From the NCBI GenBank assembly GCA_003054695.1, contig QAZA01000053.1, forward strand, positions 2,517 to 66,516: a stretch of 64,000 nt of DNA, written 5' to 3'. Below, piece after piece: positions 46,957-56,037 of the stretch. This DNA is from Verrucomicrobia bacterium LW23. GTDB lineage: Bacteria > Verrucomicrobiota > Verrucomicrobiia > Methylacidiphilales > UBA1321. The translations under genes were made by a program, and so were the position numbers. The notes beneath the pieces were generated by a model. That model saw nothing but the letters and a program-made list of their open reading frames with translations. It was not told the DNA's origin and did no database searches. Position 1 is the stretch's first letter. Each line of letters starts with the position of its first letter.

Positions 46957-47562
46957 ATGAACGTACATTTTCTGCGCGGACGCTCCCATCGCCAGGGCTA
47001 TACTCTTATCGAACTGATGGTGGTCATCACCATTATCGCCATCCTCGCGGCGGTCTCCATCCCCGCCTTCGGCATCGTGCAGAAGATGATGGCCAAAACG
47101 CGCGCCAAAACACTCTGCGTCTCCATCGCCACGGCCATCAACCAGTACAACGCCGAGTACATGGTGTACCCCGATGCCGTTACCGGCGTCACCGCCTTCG
47201 GCGATGACAAGGGCCTCGCCGCCGACAACACCGCCGGCTGGGTCGCCATGTGCAGCACGCTCAACGGCAACAAGAATCTCTACACCGCCGACGACGTCAC
47301 CCCCGTCACGGCCAACACCCGCAACATCCCGTACCTCTCCGTCAACCGCCGCGATTTGCATACCACCGGGTACATCAAGGACCCGCTGAACTCCGCTGGC
47401 AACACCTCCTTCGAGCTGCGGATGGATTGCAACTACGATAACATCCTTACCGACATCCCCAACCTCACCTCCGCCGGTGGCGATAGCAAGATCTCCAACC
47501 CCGTGGCCGTCTGGTCCACCGCCAACGGCACCAATCAGAAGGACTGGGTCGGCAGCTACTAA
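46957..47562 (+). CDS. GspG-like pseudopilin
   Basis: The ATG at 46957 follows an ACGGAAGGA ribosome site and gives 201 residues. It starts with a prepilin signal cut at G^YTLIELMVVI, with the +5 glutamate, then a long hydrophobic helix that also serves for assembly. The C-terminal part is a globular domain. The first 100 residues match type II secretion pseudopilins and type IV-like pilins. Cutting by a prepilin peptidase, not encoded here, is required. A second gene of the same kind follows 170 bp downstream. Confidence 0.85.
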   Translation: MNVHFLRGRSHRQGYTLIELMVVITIIAILAAVSIPAFGIVQKMMAKTRAKTLCVSIATAINQYNAEYMVYPDAVTGVTAFGDDKGLAADNTAGWVAMCSTLNGNKNLYTADDVTPVTANTRNIPYLSVNRRDLHTTGYIKDPLNSAGNTSFELRMDCNYDNILTDIPNLTSAGGDSKISNPVAVWSTANGTNQKDWVGSY

Positions 47563-47732
47563 GCCGCAAAGCACTGCCAGACAGCACCTTCCGTCCGCCG
47601 AGTCCTTCCTTCCAACCCATCGCCCGCCGCAACGGCCCGCAACCCGGCCCGGTGCGAGTCGGGCGGTGTGCTTCCCGCAAAAAGCGCGCCATTTTGCCAC
47701 GACCACGCCGCACCGCAACCACCGCCACGCCC

Positions 47733-48284
47733 ATGAATAACCTCCGCTCCCAACACGCCAGGCGCACCGCCATCGCCGGCTTTACCCTGATGGAACTGAT
47801 GGTCGTCATCTCCATCATCGTCGTCCTCATGGGCCTGACCCTGATGGGAGCGCGAACCGTCGACACCACCGCCCGCCGCAACCGCGCGCAAAGCGAAGTC
47901 GCCGCCCTTTCCACCGCACTGGAGAACTACAAGATCGACAACGGAACCTACCCCGTCCCCGCCTCCGGCAGCATGCCTAACGCCACCACCGCCGGCGACC
48001 CCATCTCCTACATCACCAGCGCCGAGCTCCTTTTCACCGCCCTCTCCGGCCGCGCCAACTTCGATACGGAGCCCGTCGCCGGCGTTAAATCTTACTACCC
48101 CTTCAAAAAGAACAACGTCAAAGCCGGCCCCACAAGCCCTGTCGTCGACCCCTGGGGCAATGCCTACGGCTACAACTCCGTCGATCCCGCCTACAACGTC
48201 GGCTTCTTCGACCTCTGGACCACCTGCGGCGCCAACGAGCTAACCAAAAAATCGCAGTGGATCGGCAATTTCAAGACCGATTAA
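47733..48284 (+). CDS. Second GspG-like pseudopilin
   Basis: The ATG at 47733 gives 183 residues with the prepilin site G^FTLMELMVVISI, a long hydrophobic helix, an alpha stretch ending in LENYKIDNGTYPV and a C-terminal domain with DPWGNAYGYN, the usual calcium-binding end of GspG. It is closer to major pseudopilins of type II secretion than the gene upstream. No secretion ATPase or inner-membrane component is in the window. Confidence 0.87.
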   Translation: MNNLRSQHARRTAIAGFTLMELMVVISIIVVLMGLTLMGARTVDTTARRNRAQSEVAALSTALENYKIDNGTYPVPASGSMPNATTAGDPISYITSAELLFTALSGRANFDTEPVAGVKSYYPFKKNNVKAGPTSPVVDPWGNAYGYNSVDPAYNVGFFDLWTTCGANELTKKSQWIGNFKTD

Positions 48285-48381
48285 GCTGGCCAATCGCAAA
48301 GGTCGCAATTCGATAGCGGCGCAAAAAGCATTGATTTCCCCCCGCTCCGCATCGCATACTTGGCCCACGTAACGCCAAGCC

Positions 48382-48594
48382 ATGGAGCCCCCGCCACATC
48401 TCGCCGCCCAGCCACCTGTAGACTGGCTGTTCCCCCCGCTCAGCTGGCGGGAGTCCCTTCTGCTACTCCTTATCATCGCGGCATTTATGCTGACGTTGAT
48501 TGTCGGAACCATCTCCTCCGCGCCTGCCGGCCCGCTGCCTCCCAGGCCTGTCGCCCCGGCTCATCCGCCTGCAAAAAAGGCGCCTGCGCACTAA
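48382..48594 (+). CDS. Small single-pass membrane protein
   Basis: The 70-residue product has one membrane helix (LLLLLIIAAFMLTLIVGTI) between a short Pro-rich N terminus and a Pro/Ala/Lys-rich tail. The gene follows the pseudopilins at 97 bp in the same direction. Its stop overlaps the end of the convergent rarA gene by a few bases. The function is unknown and the coding status is probable, not proven. Confidence 0.5.
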   Translation: MEPPPHLAAQPPVDWLFPPLSWRESLLLLLIIAAFMLTLIVGTISSAPAGPLPPRPVAPAHPPAKKAPAH

Positions 48595-50021
48595 GGTACT
48601 GCCGCGGTATCGCCGCCGCCGCCCTCTCTGCGAAGCCGCTCCCAGGCGGCCAGGCGCTCTGCTATCTGCTTCTCCGCGCCATGCCGCGTGGGCTGATAAA
48701 AGCGGCGGGGCTCAATCCCATATCCTTGCGGCGCAATAGCTTCCGGGAAGTCGTGGCTATACTGATAACCTTCGCCATTCCCCAGGCCTTTCGCTCCTGG
48801 GTAGTGGGCGTCCCGTAAATGGCGGGGCACCGGCACTGTTGCCTCCTGTTGCACGGCCTCAATCGCCCGCCCGATGGCGGCCACGGAGCTGTTGGATTTG
48901 GGCGCCGTAGCCAGGTAAATCGTTGCCTGTGCGAGGGTTATGCGTCCTTCCGGCCATCCGATAAACTCCACGGCCTGGTGCGCAGCCACCGCCACCATCA
49001 GGCCGCGCGGATCCGCCAGCCCGATATCCTCACTCGCCAAAATCACCAGGCGCCGCGCGATAAATCGCGGATCCTCACCGGCCTCCACCATTTTGGCCAG
49101 CCAGTACAGCGCCGCGTCCGGATCACTCCCCCGCACGCTCTTGATAAACGCCGAGATCGTGTCGTAATGCTGATCTTCATTCGCATCGTAAAGGACGCGC
49201 TTTTTTTGAACACATGCCTCCGTATCTTCCAGCGTAACAACAACTTGCGCTTCAGCTCCATCACCGGGCGGCGTCGTTAGTACAGCCAGTTCCAGCGCAT
49301 TCAGCACTTTACGCGCATCACCCTCGCTAATCGCGATAAGATGTCGCAGCGCCTCTTCGCTCACGGTTGCACAATAGCGCCCCAGCCCACGCTCATTGTC
49401 ACCCAAAGCGGAGAGAACAAGACTGCGAAGATCCTCTTGCGTAAGCGGCTCGAGCTCAAAGAGATGCGAGCGTGAAACGAGAGGGCCATTGACGTAAAAC
49501 GAAGGGTTATGCGTAGTGGCGCCAATCAACCGCACGGTGCCCCGCTCAACATCGGGCAAGAGAACATCTTGTTGAGCTTTGTTAAATCGATGGATCTCAT
49601 CGAGAAAGAGCACGGTCCTCTCCCGCGTATGCCTAAGTCGTAAGTCAGCTGCCGACAGTACTTTCCGCAAATCCGAAACCGTAGCGTCGGTCGCATTCAG
49701 CCTCTCAAACCGACTGCGGGTACGCCGTGCAATCACCTCCGCCAGGCTTGTTTTGCCGGTGCCGGGCGGCCCGAAGAGAAGAATCGAGCTCAGTCGATCG
49801 GCCTCAATCAGCCGCCGCAGCGGTTTGCCGGGTGCGAGCAGGTGCTTCTGCCCGATGTACTCCTCCAGCGTGCGCGGCCTAAACCGCGCCGCAAGTGGCG
49901 TATCCTCAAGGCGTTGCATAGCCGACTCTTCCGTCTCGGGCGGCGCTGCCTCGTCCGGCGCGGGTGCGGCGGAGATTTTGCGCGCAGGCGCCGGAGTAAG
50001 TTCCTGAAAGAGATCGTCCAT
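48591..50021 (-). CDS. rarA: Replication-associated recombination protein A (RarA/MgsA)
   Basis: This clamp-loader-like AAA+ ATPase acts at stalled replication forks. Walker A GPPGTGKTSLAE and Walker B VLFLDEIHRFNKAQQD are intact, as are the sensor region GATTHNPSF and the C-terminal tetramer domain (VEFIGWPEGRITLAQATIYLA). The ATG at 50021 starts MDDLFQEL. A TTG at 50048 that overlaps the upstream stop (TTGA) would add nine residues. The upstream class V aminotransferase gene is in the same direction and probably cotranscribed. Confidence 0.94.
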   Translation of the reverse strand: MDDLFQELTPAPARKISAAPAPDEAAPPETEESAMQRLEDTPLAARFRPRTLEEYIGQKHLLAPGKPLRRLIEADRLSSILLFGPPGTGKTSLAEVIARRTRSRFERLNATDATVSDLRKVLSAADLRLRHTRERTVLFLDEIHRFNKAQQDVLLPDVERGTVRLIGATTHNPSFYVNGPLVSRSHLFELEPLTQEDLRSLVLSALGDNERGLGRYCATVSEEALRHLIAISEGDARKVLNALELAVLTTPPGDGAEAQVVVTLEDTEACVQKKRVLYDANEDQHYDTISAFIKSVRGSDPDAALYWLAKMVEAGEDPRFIARRLVILASEDIGLADPRGLMVAVAAHQAVEFIGWPEGRITLAQATIYLATAPKSNSSVAAIGRAIEAVQQEATVPVPRHLRDAHYPGAKGLGNGEGYQYSHDFPEAIAPQGYGIEPRRFYQPTRHGAEKQIAERLAAWERLRREGGGGDTAAVP

Positions 50022-50044
50022 GTTAGTGCGTAACGTGTCTGCTA

Positions 50045-51214
50045 TCAACCTGTTATAGCTGTAAGCGCAGTCTGCAGCTCCGCCTCGGTGGTGTAGAAAT
50101 GAGGGGCGAGACGCAGGAACGGAGACTTGTCGCGCGCAAAGCGCACGGAGTAGATAACCTTTTCGGCATCAAGGCGTTGCGTCGAGAGCTTGATGTCCCG
50201 CCCCGCCATCGGGATGGAGATGATGCCGCTTTGCGCTTTGGCCGGCGCGTCCGCATGTGCCAGGGTAAAGCCGTGCTTTGTCAGGTGCTCCAGCGCCGTG
50301 GCCCGGAGCATCAGCAGGCGTTCGTGAATCGCCTTAACTGTCACGCCCTGAATGAGTTCCAGCGCGCGCACCATGCCCTGGATGCCGTTCAGGTAAAGTG
50401 TTCCGGGCTCGTAGCGGCGGCCGCCCTCCTCAAACTGCACTTCGTCGGCGGCAATAAAGCTGGGCGAGCGGACGTTCCACGCGCCGAGCAGGGCCGGGTA
50501 GAGGTCGTTCTTGCGATCTTCCTTCACGTAAAAGAAGCCGGCGCCAACGGGGCCAAGCATCCATTTGTGGGAGTCCGCACTGATGAAGTCCACGCCCGAG
50601 CCGTCGACCTCGGTGGCGCCGAGCGATTGGATGCCGTCGAGACTAAACAAAATGTTGTGCTTTGTTGCCAGTTCGGAAATGGCCGGGACGTCCAGCCTGT
50701 ATCCCGTCAGGTAGTTGCAACTGGAGACGGCGGCGAGCCGGGTGCGCGGGGTGATGGCAGCGGCGACGAGTTCCGGCGTGATTTTGCCCGTCGCTTCTGG
50801 CTTAAGTGGCACGGGCACAACGCCTTGGCGGCGAAGGTCGATCCACGGGTAAACGTTGGCGGGGTAGTCGTCGGCGTAGTAGATGACCTCGTCCCCCGCC
50901 TTCCAATCGATGCCGCGGGCCACAAGGCTGAGGCCCAGGGCGGTGGGGCCGAGCAGAGAGATTTCCCCCGCTTTGGCGCCGATGAGGTTCGCGCATATCT
51001 GCCTGGCGTGCGCGGTTTTACGCATGTAATCGGCGTCCTCCTGCGGGCCAAGGGAGCCTGCTACTGCCTCGGCGTGCATGGTGTCGACAACCGGCTGAGG
51101 GAGGGCGGTGACGCCGGCGTGCGCCATAAAAATGCGTTCGCGGCAGATGGGAAACAGGTCGCGCCGCAATGTCTCGTTGCGCACGATATCATCCAACGAC
51201 CAGACTTGATGCAT
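50045..51214 (-). CDS. Class V aminotransferase (cysteine-desulfurase-like fold)
   Basis: The 389-residue PLP enzyme has the family pattern: MAHAGVTALPQPVVD near the N terminus, LLGPTALGLSLVARGI, SCNYLTGYRLDV and the PLP-lysine motif SADSHKWMLGPVGAGFF. The C-terminal domain starts GRRYEPGTLYLNGIQG. The true reaction could be desulfurase, lyase or transaminase. No cysteine in the usual loop was assigned, so NifS/SufS identity is not claimed. It lies directly upstream of rarA. Confidence 0.83.
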   Translation of the reverse strand: MHQVWSLDDIVRNETLRRDLFPICRERIFMAHAGVTALPQPVVDTMHAEAVAGSLGPQEDADYMRKTAHARQICANLIGAKAGEISLLGPTALGLSLVARGIDWKAGDEVIYYADDYPANVYPWIDLRRQGVVPVPLKPEATGKITPELVAAAITPRTRLAAVSSCNYLTGYRLDVPAISELATKHNILFSLDGIQSLGATEVDGSGVDFISADSHKWMLGPVGAGFFYVKEDRKNDLYPALLGAWNVRSPSFIAADEVQFEEGGRRYEPGTLYLNGIQGMVRALELIQGVTVKAIHERLLMLRATALEHLTKHGFTLAHADAPAKAQSGIISIPMAGRDIKLSTQRLDAEKVIYSVRFARDKSPFLRLAPHFYTTEAELQTALTAITG

Positions 51215-51306
51215 AGCCCACCAACTTCCCAGATGAGGTGCGATGTTGCAAGTAGCTGCAGGAAAAATCGCGCCTTTTGGGGCGACATATGGCAGAATGC
51301 CGCGCG

Positions 51307-52386
51307 ATGGACGGATGTTTGCTTTGTGTGCGATGGCCGGGCGAGACGGTCCGGCGTGTTGCTGTCTGCCTGTGTGTTGCCTGCATGTTGTATGGTTTTT
51401 TTCCCGATGATGCCACCGGCGCTCCAGCGGCAGAAACGGCCATGCGCGATCCGCAGGTAGAGATTCTCCAGCGCGCGACGGGCGAAGCTTACGTTTTGGA
51501 GCGAGGTAAGCTGCTTATGCAAAAGGATTTGCGGAGGAGCAAGGTGCTTACCGCCGGGGCGTCGGATGACGAGCTATACGAGGTAACCCGGGAGATTCTG
51601 CGAAGCTGGAGCCGGGCGGAGCCGACGATTCGCGCGGCGCTGGAGGAGATTGCAAGAGAAGCGCAAGTCGTGCAACGGCAATCAGTTCTGCAGCCGGACG
51701 CCGTGAAGCTGGCGGCCCGGCTGTCGCGGAAACACGGCGCTCGCCGCATGGCATTGCTGGGGCTGGAAATTCTGTGGAAGGGTGCCGGCGTGCCATCCGG
51801 TGCTTCCGCGGATGCGGTGCAATTTGTAAGGCGTTGCGCCGCAGCAATGTCCGTGGCGGATGCAGGACCCGCCCAGACCGAAGCTTTGCTGGCCCTTCTG
51901 CGCGCGGGCGAAGCAGATCCCGTTGTCGCGCAATGCCTTGCGGATGGTGTGCGCAAATGGGGCAGCAATGAGGCCAAGGCGGAGCTTCAGGCTATCCTGG
52001 CTGTTCACCAAAAGCGCTCTCCCGTATCGGATCCCGAGAATGTAAGCGCTTTGGAATCAAGGGCTTCTGCTGTTGGTGCGCCTCCGTCGTCCGATGAATG
52101 GCGCGTGGCGGAAAGAACGATTGTGCCACGCTTTAAGGTGGAGCGTGCGGACCTGGAGGAGGCGGTGCGTCAGCTGAATGGTGCGATTCGCAAAGAAAAG
52201 GGGGAGGGCGCACTTAACATTATGTTGCTTCTCAATAAACAGGATGCAAACACCTATGAGCTTTCGCGCTCACTTTCTGCTTCGCTGGATGGGAAGAGCG
52301 TGGCTGAAATCGTGCGGCTGCTGTGTGCGCTAAGCGGGCACTCGTGGCGGGTGGAGAAGGGCGCGATTGTCATTTACGCCAGGTAA
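51307..52386 (+). CDS. Exported protein with C-terminal STN-like domain
   Basis: The ATG at 51307 gives 359 residues with a signal-type hydrophobic stretch (VRRVAVCLCVACMLYGFF). The middle is helical and not recognised. The last 85 residues (VERADLEEAVRQLNGAIR onward, ending LLCALSGHSWRVEKGAIVIYAR) resemble the secretin/TonB short N-terminal domain that is common in Verrucomicrobia proteins with a repeated alpha-beta pattern. The function is unknown. Upstream in-frame starts at 51277 (TTG) and 51289 (ATG) are possible. Confidence 0.65.
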   Translation: MDGCLLCVRWPGETVRRVAVCLCVACMLYGFFPDDATGAPAAETAMRDPQVEILQRATGEAYVLERGKLLMQKDLRRSKVLTAGASDDELYEVTREILRSWSRAEPTIRAALEEIAREAQVVQRQSVLQPDAVKLAARLSRKHGARRMALLGLEILWKGAGVPSGASADAVQFVRRCAAAMSVADAGPAQTEALLALLRAGEADPVVAQCLADGVRKWGSNEAKAELQAILAVHQKRSPVSDPENVSALESRASAVGAPPSSDEWRVAERTIVPRFKVERADLEEAVRQLNGAIRKEKGEGALNIMLLLNKQDANTYELSRSLSASLDGKSVAEIVRLLCALSGHSWRVEKGAIVIYAR

Positions 52387-52460
52387 GGCTTCGCTGTCGA
52401 AGGGGCGCTTACCTGGGGCTCGCGCCCTGCTGGCTGCTGCTGCGTGTCAGGCTGCCATGC

Positions 52461-52778
52461 TTACGCAACATGTTTAAGCACAAAGAGTTCCGGCTTTCCG
52501 GCGAAGAATTTGCCGACGGTTTCGGGGATGGCTTTGAAGTGCGGGGTATCAAAATGGGAGTCGAGGGCGGCCTGGGAGGCCCAGCGTTCAAACATTACAA
52601 ACTCGCTGGGGCGTTGGACGTCCTGGTGCAGCTCGTAGAGGAGGCAGCCGATTTCAGCGCGCGAGGGCTCGAGGAGACTGGCGGTAAATGCGGCAATAAA
52701 GTCGTCCTCCATACCGGGCTGGACAAAGATGCGTGCTACGACGCGGACTTCTGCGGGGGCTGTAGAGGTGGTGGTCAT
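52461..52778 (-). CDS. Antibiotic biosynthesis monooxygenase (ABM) family protein, copy 1
   Basis: The 105-residue single-domain protein has the ABM pattern: VRVVARIFVQPGMEDDFIAAF, GCLLYELHQDVQRPSEFVMFERWAS and a final HFKAIPETVGKFF helix. The fold is a ferredoxin-like dimer and often acts as a cofactor-free monooxygenase or in quinone turnover. A second gene with the same domain lies 29 bp upstream on the same strand. Confidence 0.85.
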   Translation of the reverse strand: MTTTSTAPAEVRVVARIFVQPGMEDDFIAAFTASLLEPSRAEIGCLLYELHQDVQRPSEFVMFERWASQAALDSHFDTPHFKAIPETVGKFFAGKPELFVLKHVA

Positions 52779-52807
52779 GCGGCAGAGGGGTAGGGGAGGG
52801 TGGTGGC

Positions 52808-53107
52808 TTAGGCCAGGTGCTTGACGAGCGAGAGGATGGGGAGGGACGCAAGATAGTGGTCCAGATCCCCCGCGATGGCAAGGAAGTGCCTGGTGTTGAG
52901 GTGGTTATCGAGATGCTCCCGCGTTTCCCAGCGGTGAAAGATGATGAACTCGCAGGGGCTGCCGAGAACCTGGTGGAGTTCGAACGCCAGGCAGCCGGGC
53001 TCCTTGAGCGTGGGGGCGATAAAGCGCTCGGCAAAAGCCGGGATGAACTCGGCTTCCAGGCCGGGCTTGACGGTAATGTGCGTAACGGCGCGGATTTCCT
53101 CGCTCAT
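52808..53107 (-). CDS. ABM family protein, copy 2
   Basis: The 99-residue product aligns with the gene below (IRAVTHITVKPGLEAEFIPAF, GCLAFELHQVLGSPCEFIIFHRWETREHL). The two are about 40 percent alike by eye over the domain, so they arose by duplication. The two may form a heterodimer. The reaction is not known. Confidence 0.85.
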   Translation of the reverse strand: MSEEIRAVTHITVKPGLEAEFIPAFAERFIAPTLKEPGCLAFELHQVLGSPCEFIIFHRWETREHLDNHLNTRHFLAIAGDLDHYLASLPILSLVKHLA

Positions 53108-53190
53108 ATATTAAGGTGGGTTGATGAGGGAAGTGTGATGGTTAACGCTTTGATGGGCAGCTGGTTGCGACGAATCGCGATGGGTCGGCT

Positions 53191-53988
53191 TTACAGTAAA
53201 ATCTGTGTCTTTTGCCGTTTGTGGAAGCGGGTGACGGAAGTATAGCCGACGGCTTTCACCAGCTCCACCGCTTTGGCAAATTCATGCGCCACCTCGGCGG
53301 GGGCGTGCGCGTCGCTGTTGATGACGATGGGGATGTGGCGGGCGTGGGCCAGCTCCAGGAAGGTGCGGGAGGGGTAGATCTCCCGGGCGGCTTTGCGCAG
53401 GCCGGCGGTGCTGACCTCCAGGACGGCGCCGGTGTCGGCGATGGCCTCGAGGGAGGTGGTGTAGAAGCGGGAAAGGTCGCCCTCCGGCCGGTTGCCGAAC
53501 TTTTTGACTAGGTCCGGGTGGGCCAGGAAGTCGAAGAGGCCGCTGGCGGCCATGCGGGTGTAGGCGGCAAAGTAGCGCTCCCACACGTCCTCCACGGGTT
53601 GCTGGGCCCAGCGTTTGATGTGCTCCGGGTAGGGGTTGTCGACTTCCCAGTCGGGCGCGATGTAGTGGACGGAGCCGATGAGGTAGTCCCAGTCGGCCTG
53701 GCGGGCCAGCCAGCGGATGTGGTCCTCGTAGCCGGGGATGTAGTCGCACTCCAGCCCCAGGCGGACGGGGAAGTCGGCGTGGTCGCGCTGCGCCTGGTCG
53801 ATCATGGCCAGGTAGCGGGGGAGGTCCTCGGGGGCCATGCGCCAGTTGTCAAACTGGGTGGCCATGGGGTTGTGATCGGAGAAGCCGATCTCCGCGAGGC
53901 CGGCGGCCTGGGCGGCGCGGATATACTCGGCGGGCTCACCCTCGGCGTGATGGCAGAGGGGTGTGTGGATATGATAATCCGTAAGCAT
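53191..53988 (-). CDS. Histidinol-phosphatase-like PHP protein
   Basis: The 265-residue PHP-domain protein has YHIHTPLCHHAEG, GFSDHNPM, GLECDYIPGYE, FLAHPDL and NSDAHAP, the metal-binding set of HisJ-type histidinol phosphate phosphatases (histidine synthesis). No other his gene is adjacent, so the assignment to histidine synthesis rests on the family. The C terminus is short and basic. Confidence 0.85.
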   Translation of the reverse strand: MLTDYHIHTPLCHHAEGEPAEYIRAAQAAGLAEIGFSDHNPMATQFDNWRMAPEDLPRYLAMIDQAQRDHADFPVRLGLECDYIPGYEDHIRWLARQADWDYLIGSVHYIAPDWEVDNPYPEHIKRWAQQPVEDVWERYFAAYTRMAASGLFDFLAHPDLVKKFGNRPEGDLSRFYTTSLEAIADTGAVLEVSTAGLRKAAREIYPSRTFLELAHARHIPIVINSDAHAPAEVAHEFAKAVELVKAVGYTSVTRFHKRQKTQILL

Positions 53989-54059
53989 GTGGCGGAGAAG
54001 GGGATGCGGAGGCGCGGATCACGCCCGGGTGCAGGCCGTGAATGGGGGAAGCGCCTAGG

Positions 54060-54440
54060 CTAAACGCCCGGCTTTGTAAATGCCAGCCAGATCCAACCTG
54101 CCAGAAAGCACAATCCGCCAATGGGGGTGATGGCGCCGAGTACTTTGACACCCGTGTACGCCATCACGTACAGGCTGCCGCTGAAAAGCAGGATTCCGCC
54201 CAGGAAGCACGCCGCCGGCCCCAGGCCGGACATGAGGGTGAGGGTAGACGGAGCGGTGCGCGCGAGCACGAGAATGACGACGGCGTGGACGATGTGGTAG
54301 AAGACGGCCGTTTGCCAGCGATCCAGCATGTTGTTGGCCAGCACGATGTTATGCACGGGGCCATGCGCGCCGAGAGCACCGAGCACCACGGCGGTGAAGC
54401 CCAGCACGCAGGCTACGGCCTGAAGAGATTGCGACGACAT
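54060..54440 (-). CDS. DUF423 membrane protein
   Basis: The 126-residue protein has four hydrophobic segments with the DUF423 pattern (VVLGALGAHG near the N terminus, WQTAVFYHIVHAVVILVLA, SGSLYVMAYTGVKVLGAITPIGG). The family is unstudied and small. It stands alone between the PHP gene and the rpsI terminator. Confidence 0.85.
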   Translation of the reverse strand: MSSQSLQAVACVLGFTAVVLGALGAHGPVHNIVLANNMLDRWQTAVFYHIVHAVVILVLARTAPSTLTLMSGLGPAACFLGGILLFSGSLYVMAYTGVKVLGAITPIGGLCFLAGWIWLAFTKPGV

Positions 54441-54630
54441 GAGCGTAGGTTATCAGCAAAGCGCTCGGGAGGGAATGGCAGAGTGAAGGAGAGCTAATGG
54501 TATAGACCATTTACCGCCAGATGAAGCCGCAGAGAACAAAGACCAGGGGCATGAGTCGATGTTATCCGTGCTGTTATAGCAAACTAAAGTAAGGCAGAGC
54601 AAGGCACTCCATGCCGGCTGCGCGCGGGCA

Positions 54631-54664
54631 CAAAAAAGGAGAAGCCAGGTGGCTTCTCCCTTTT
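54631..54664 (-). terminator. Rho-independent terminator of the rplM-rpsI transcript
   Basis: On the minus strand GGGAGAAGCC pairs with GGCTTCTCC and is followed by six T. It lies 59 bp past the rpsI stop codon. Confidence 0.88.
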
Positions 54665-54723
54665 GTGTAAAGCACTGCGGTGCAGGCAGTTTGTGCACTG
54701 CGGCCTGCAGCTTCCGTAGCGGT

Positions 54724-55269
54724 TTAGCGCTTGGAGAACTGGAAGCGCTTGCGGGCGCCGGGCTGACCGCTCTTTTTGCGCTCTTTCTCGCGGCTGTCGC
54801 GGGTGAGCAGGCCTTTGCTTTTCAGCGCGGGGCGGTAGCTGGCGTCGACCAGCAGGAGGGCGCGGGCGATGCCCAGGGAGACGGCGCCGGCCTGGCCGGT
54901 GCTGCCGCCGCCGTGGGTCTTCACCTTGGCGTCAAAGCGCTTGAGGCCGTCCACCGCGATGAAGGGCTGGACTGCGACGGCGCGGCTGACGGGAGTGGTG
55001 AAGTAATCCTCGAACTCGCGGCCGTTGACGGTGATGACACCTTTGCCGGCGGTGAGGGTAACGCGGGCAACGGCGGTTTTGCGGCGGCCGGTGGCGTTGA
55101 CGATGCCCGTGAAGGGGGCGTGGACGATCGGGGCGGGGGCGGGCTCGGGCGTCAGCTCGGAGGCAGCGCCGATAAGGTCGTTAACAACGACGCCGCCGGG
55201 GCCGGTCAGGACAGGGGCGGTGGGCTCGGCGGACTCAGTGCCGGGCGTGTTCTCAGGATTCTCGGACAT
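54724..55269 (-). CDS. rpsI: 30S ribosomal protein S9, with N-terminal extension
   Basis: The C-terminal part is a standard S9 (GRRKTAVARV, GGGSTGQAGAVSLGIARALL, DSREKERKKSGQPGARKRFQFSKR). The ATG at 55269 gives 181 residues, about 50 more than usual, because an acidic, Pro/Ala-rich segment precedes the domain. The open frame extends to 55332 but that part lacks a start signal. rplM, the normal partner, lies upstream with an unusually long gap of 325 bp. Confidence 0.95.
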   Translation of the reverse strand: MSENPENTPGTESAEPTAPVLTGPGGVVVNDLIGAASELTPEPAPAPIVHAPFTGIVNATGRRKTAVARVTLTAGKGVITVNGREFEDYFTTPVSRAVAVQPFIAVDGLKRFDAKVKTHGGGSTGQAGAVSLGIARALLLVDASYRPALKSKGLLTRDSREKERKKSGQPGARKRFQFSKR

Positions 55270-55594
55270 GGAGGGGCTTGGGATGGACGGAGGGAGGCGG
55301 TTGGACGGGGGGCGTGCCGGTCCTTTCATCAAGGGGCGGCGGGTGGCCTTTTACCTGGTGCCGGGGACTCTCGTCAGCGGCGGGTTGTCGTTTCCAGCGG
55401 TGGTCGCGTCGTGGGGATGGATTGTTGGTCTCGGTTGTTCGAGCAACAGGGTTCGTGATGTATAGCGGACGGTGGTTGCAGTCGTACGGACGTGACGGCT
55501 ATCGTTTTTGGGCGACAAACGCGATCTGTGCGGACCGTGCGGGCCGGAGTATCTGTCAAGTGTCTGGGCGCTTAAGTAGATAAGCGCCAGGCGC
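55270..55594. other. 325-bp gap between rplM and rpsI, no gene
   Basis: rplM and rpsI normally lie a few bases apart. Here the gap contains the hairpin listed next and sequence of normal GC content without a convincing ORF. A TTGACA lies on the minus strand but lacks a good -10. Confidence 0.6.
55565..55589 (-). promoter_or_regulatory. Hairpin just after the rplM stop
   Basis: TGGGCGCTTA (55565-55574) pairs with TAAGCGCCA (55581-55589) around a six-base loop, 6 bp past the rplM stop. It may be a processing, attenuation or protein-binding site between the two ribosomal protein genes. No T-run follows. Confidence 0.5.
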
Positions 55595-56023
55595 TTAGAG
55601 CGAGACAGCTTCGGGCTGCTGGGCGGCGTGCGGGTGCTCCGCGCCAGGGTACACGTGCAGCTTGCGGTAGACGGCGCGACCCAGACGGTTGTGGGGGATC
55701 ATCCCTTTCACCGCGTGCTCAATGAGCAGGTTGGGGCGGCGCGCGCGGCGGCGAGCAGCAGTTTCGGACTTATGCCCGCCTATGTAGCCGGAGTAGCTCA
55801 TATAGGTCTTGGCAGTTTCCTTTTTTCCGGTAAAGATCGCCTTTGCCGAGTTAATTACGATGACGAAGTCACCCGTATCGACGTGAGGCGTGAAAATGGG
55901 CTTGTTCTTGCCGCGGAGGATGTTGGCAACCTTTTCCGCGACACGGCCCACTGGTTTCTGGTCAGCGTCGATGACGAACCACTTGCGCTGTACAGCTTCG
56001 GCTTTGGCACTGAATGTTTTCAT
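55595..56023 (-). CDS. rplM: 50S ribosomal protein L13
   Basis: The 142-residue protein is a complete L13 (FSAKAEAVQRKWFVIDA, RGKNKPIFTPHVDTGDFVIVINS, KGMIPHNRLGRAVYRKLHVYPG). It is the first gene of the rplM-rpsI pair and is preceded by a consensus promoter only about 15 bp before the ATG, so the leader is very short. Confidence 0.97.
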   Translation of the reverse strand: MKTFSAKAEAVQRKWFVIDADQKPVGRVAEKVANILRGKNKPIFTPHVDTGDFVIVINSAKAIFTGKKETAKTYMSYSGYIGGHKSETAARRRARRPNLLIEHAVKGMIPHNRLGRAVYRKLHVYPGAEHPHAAQQPEAVSL

Positions 56024-56037
56024 GGCAGGAACCGTTG

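Noticed and set aside
55270-55594. Promoter for rpsI from a TTGACA on the minus strand
   Set aside because: No acceptable -10 box lies 16 to 18 bases downstream.
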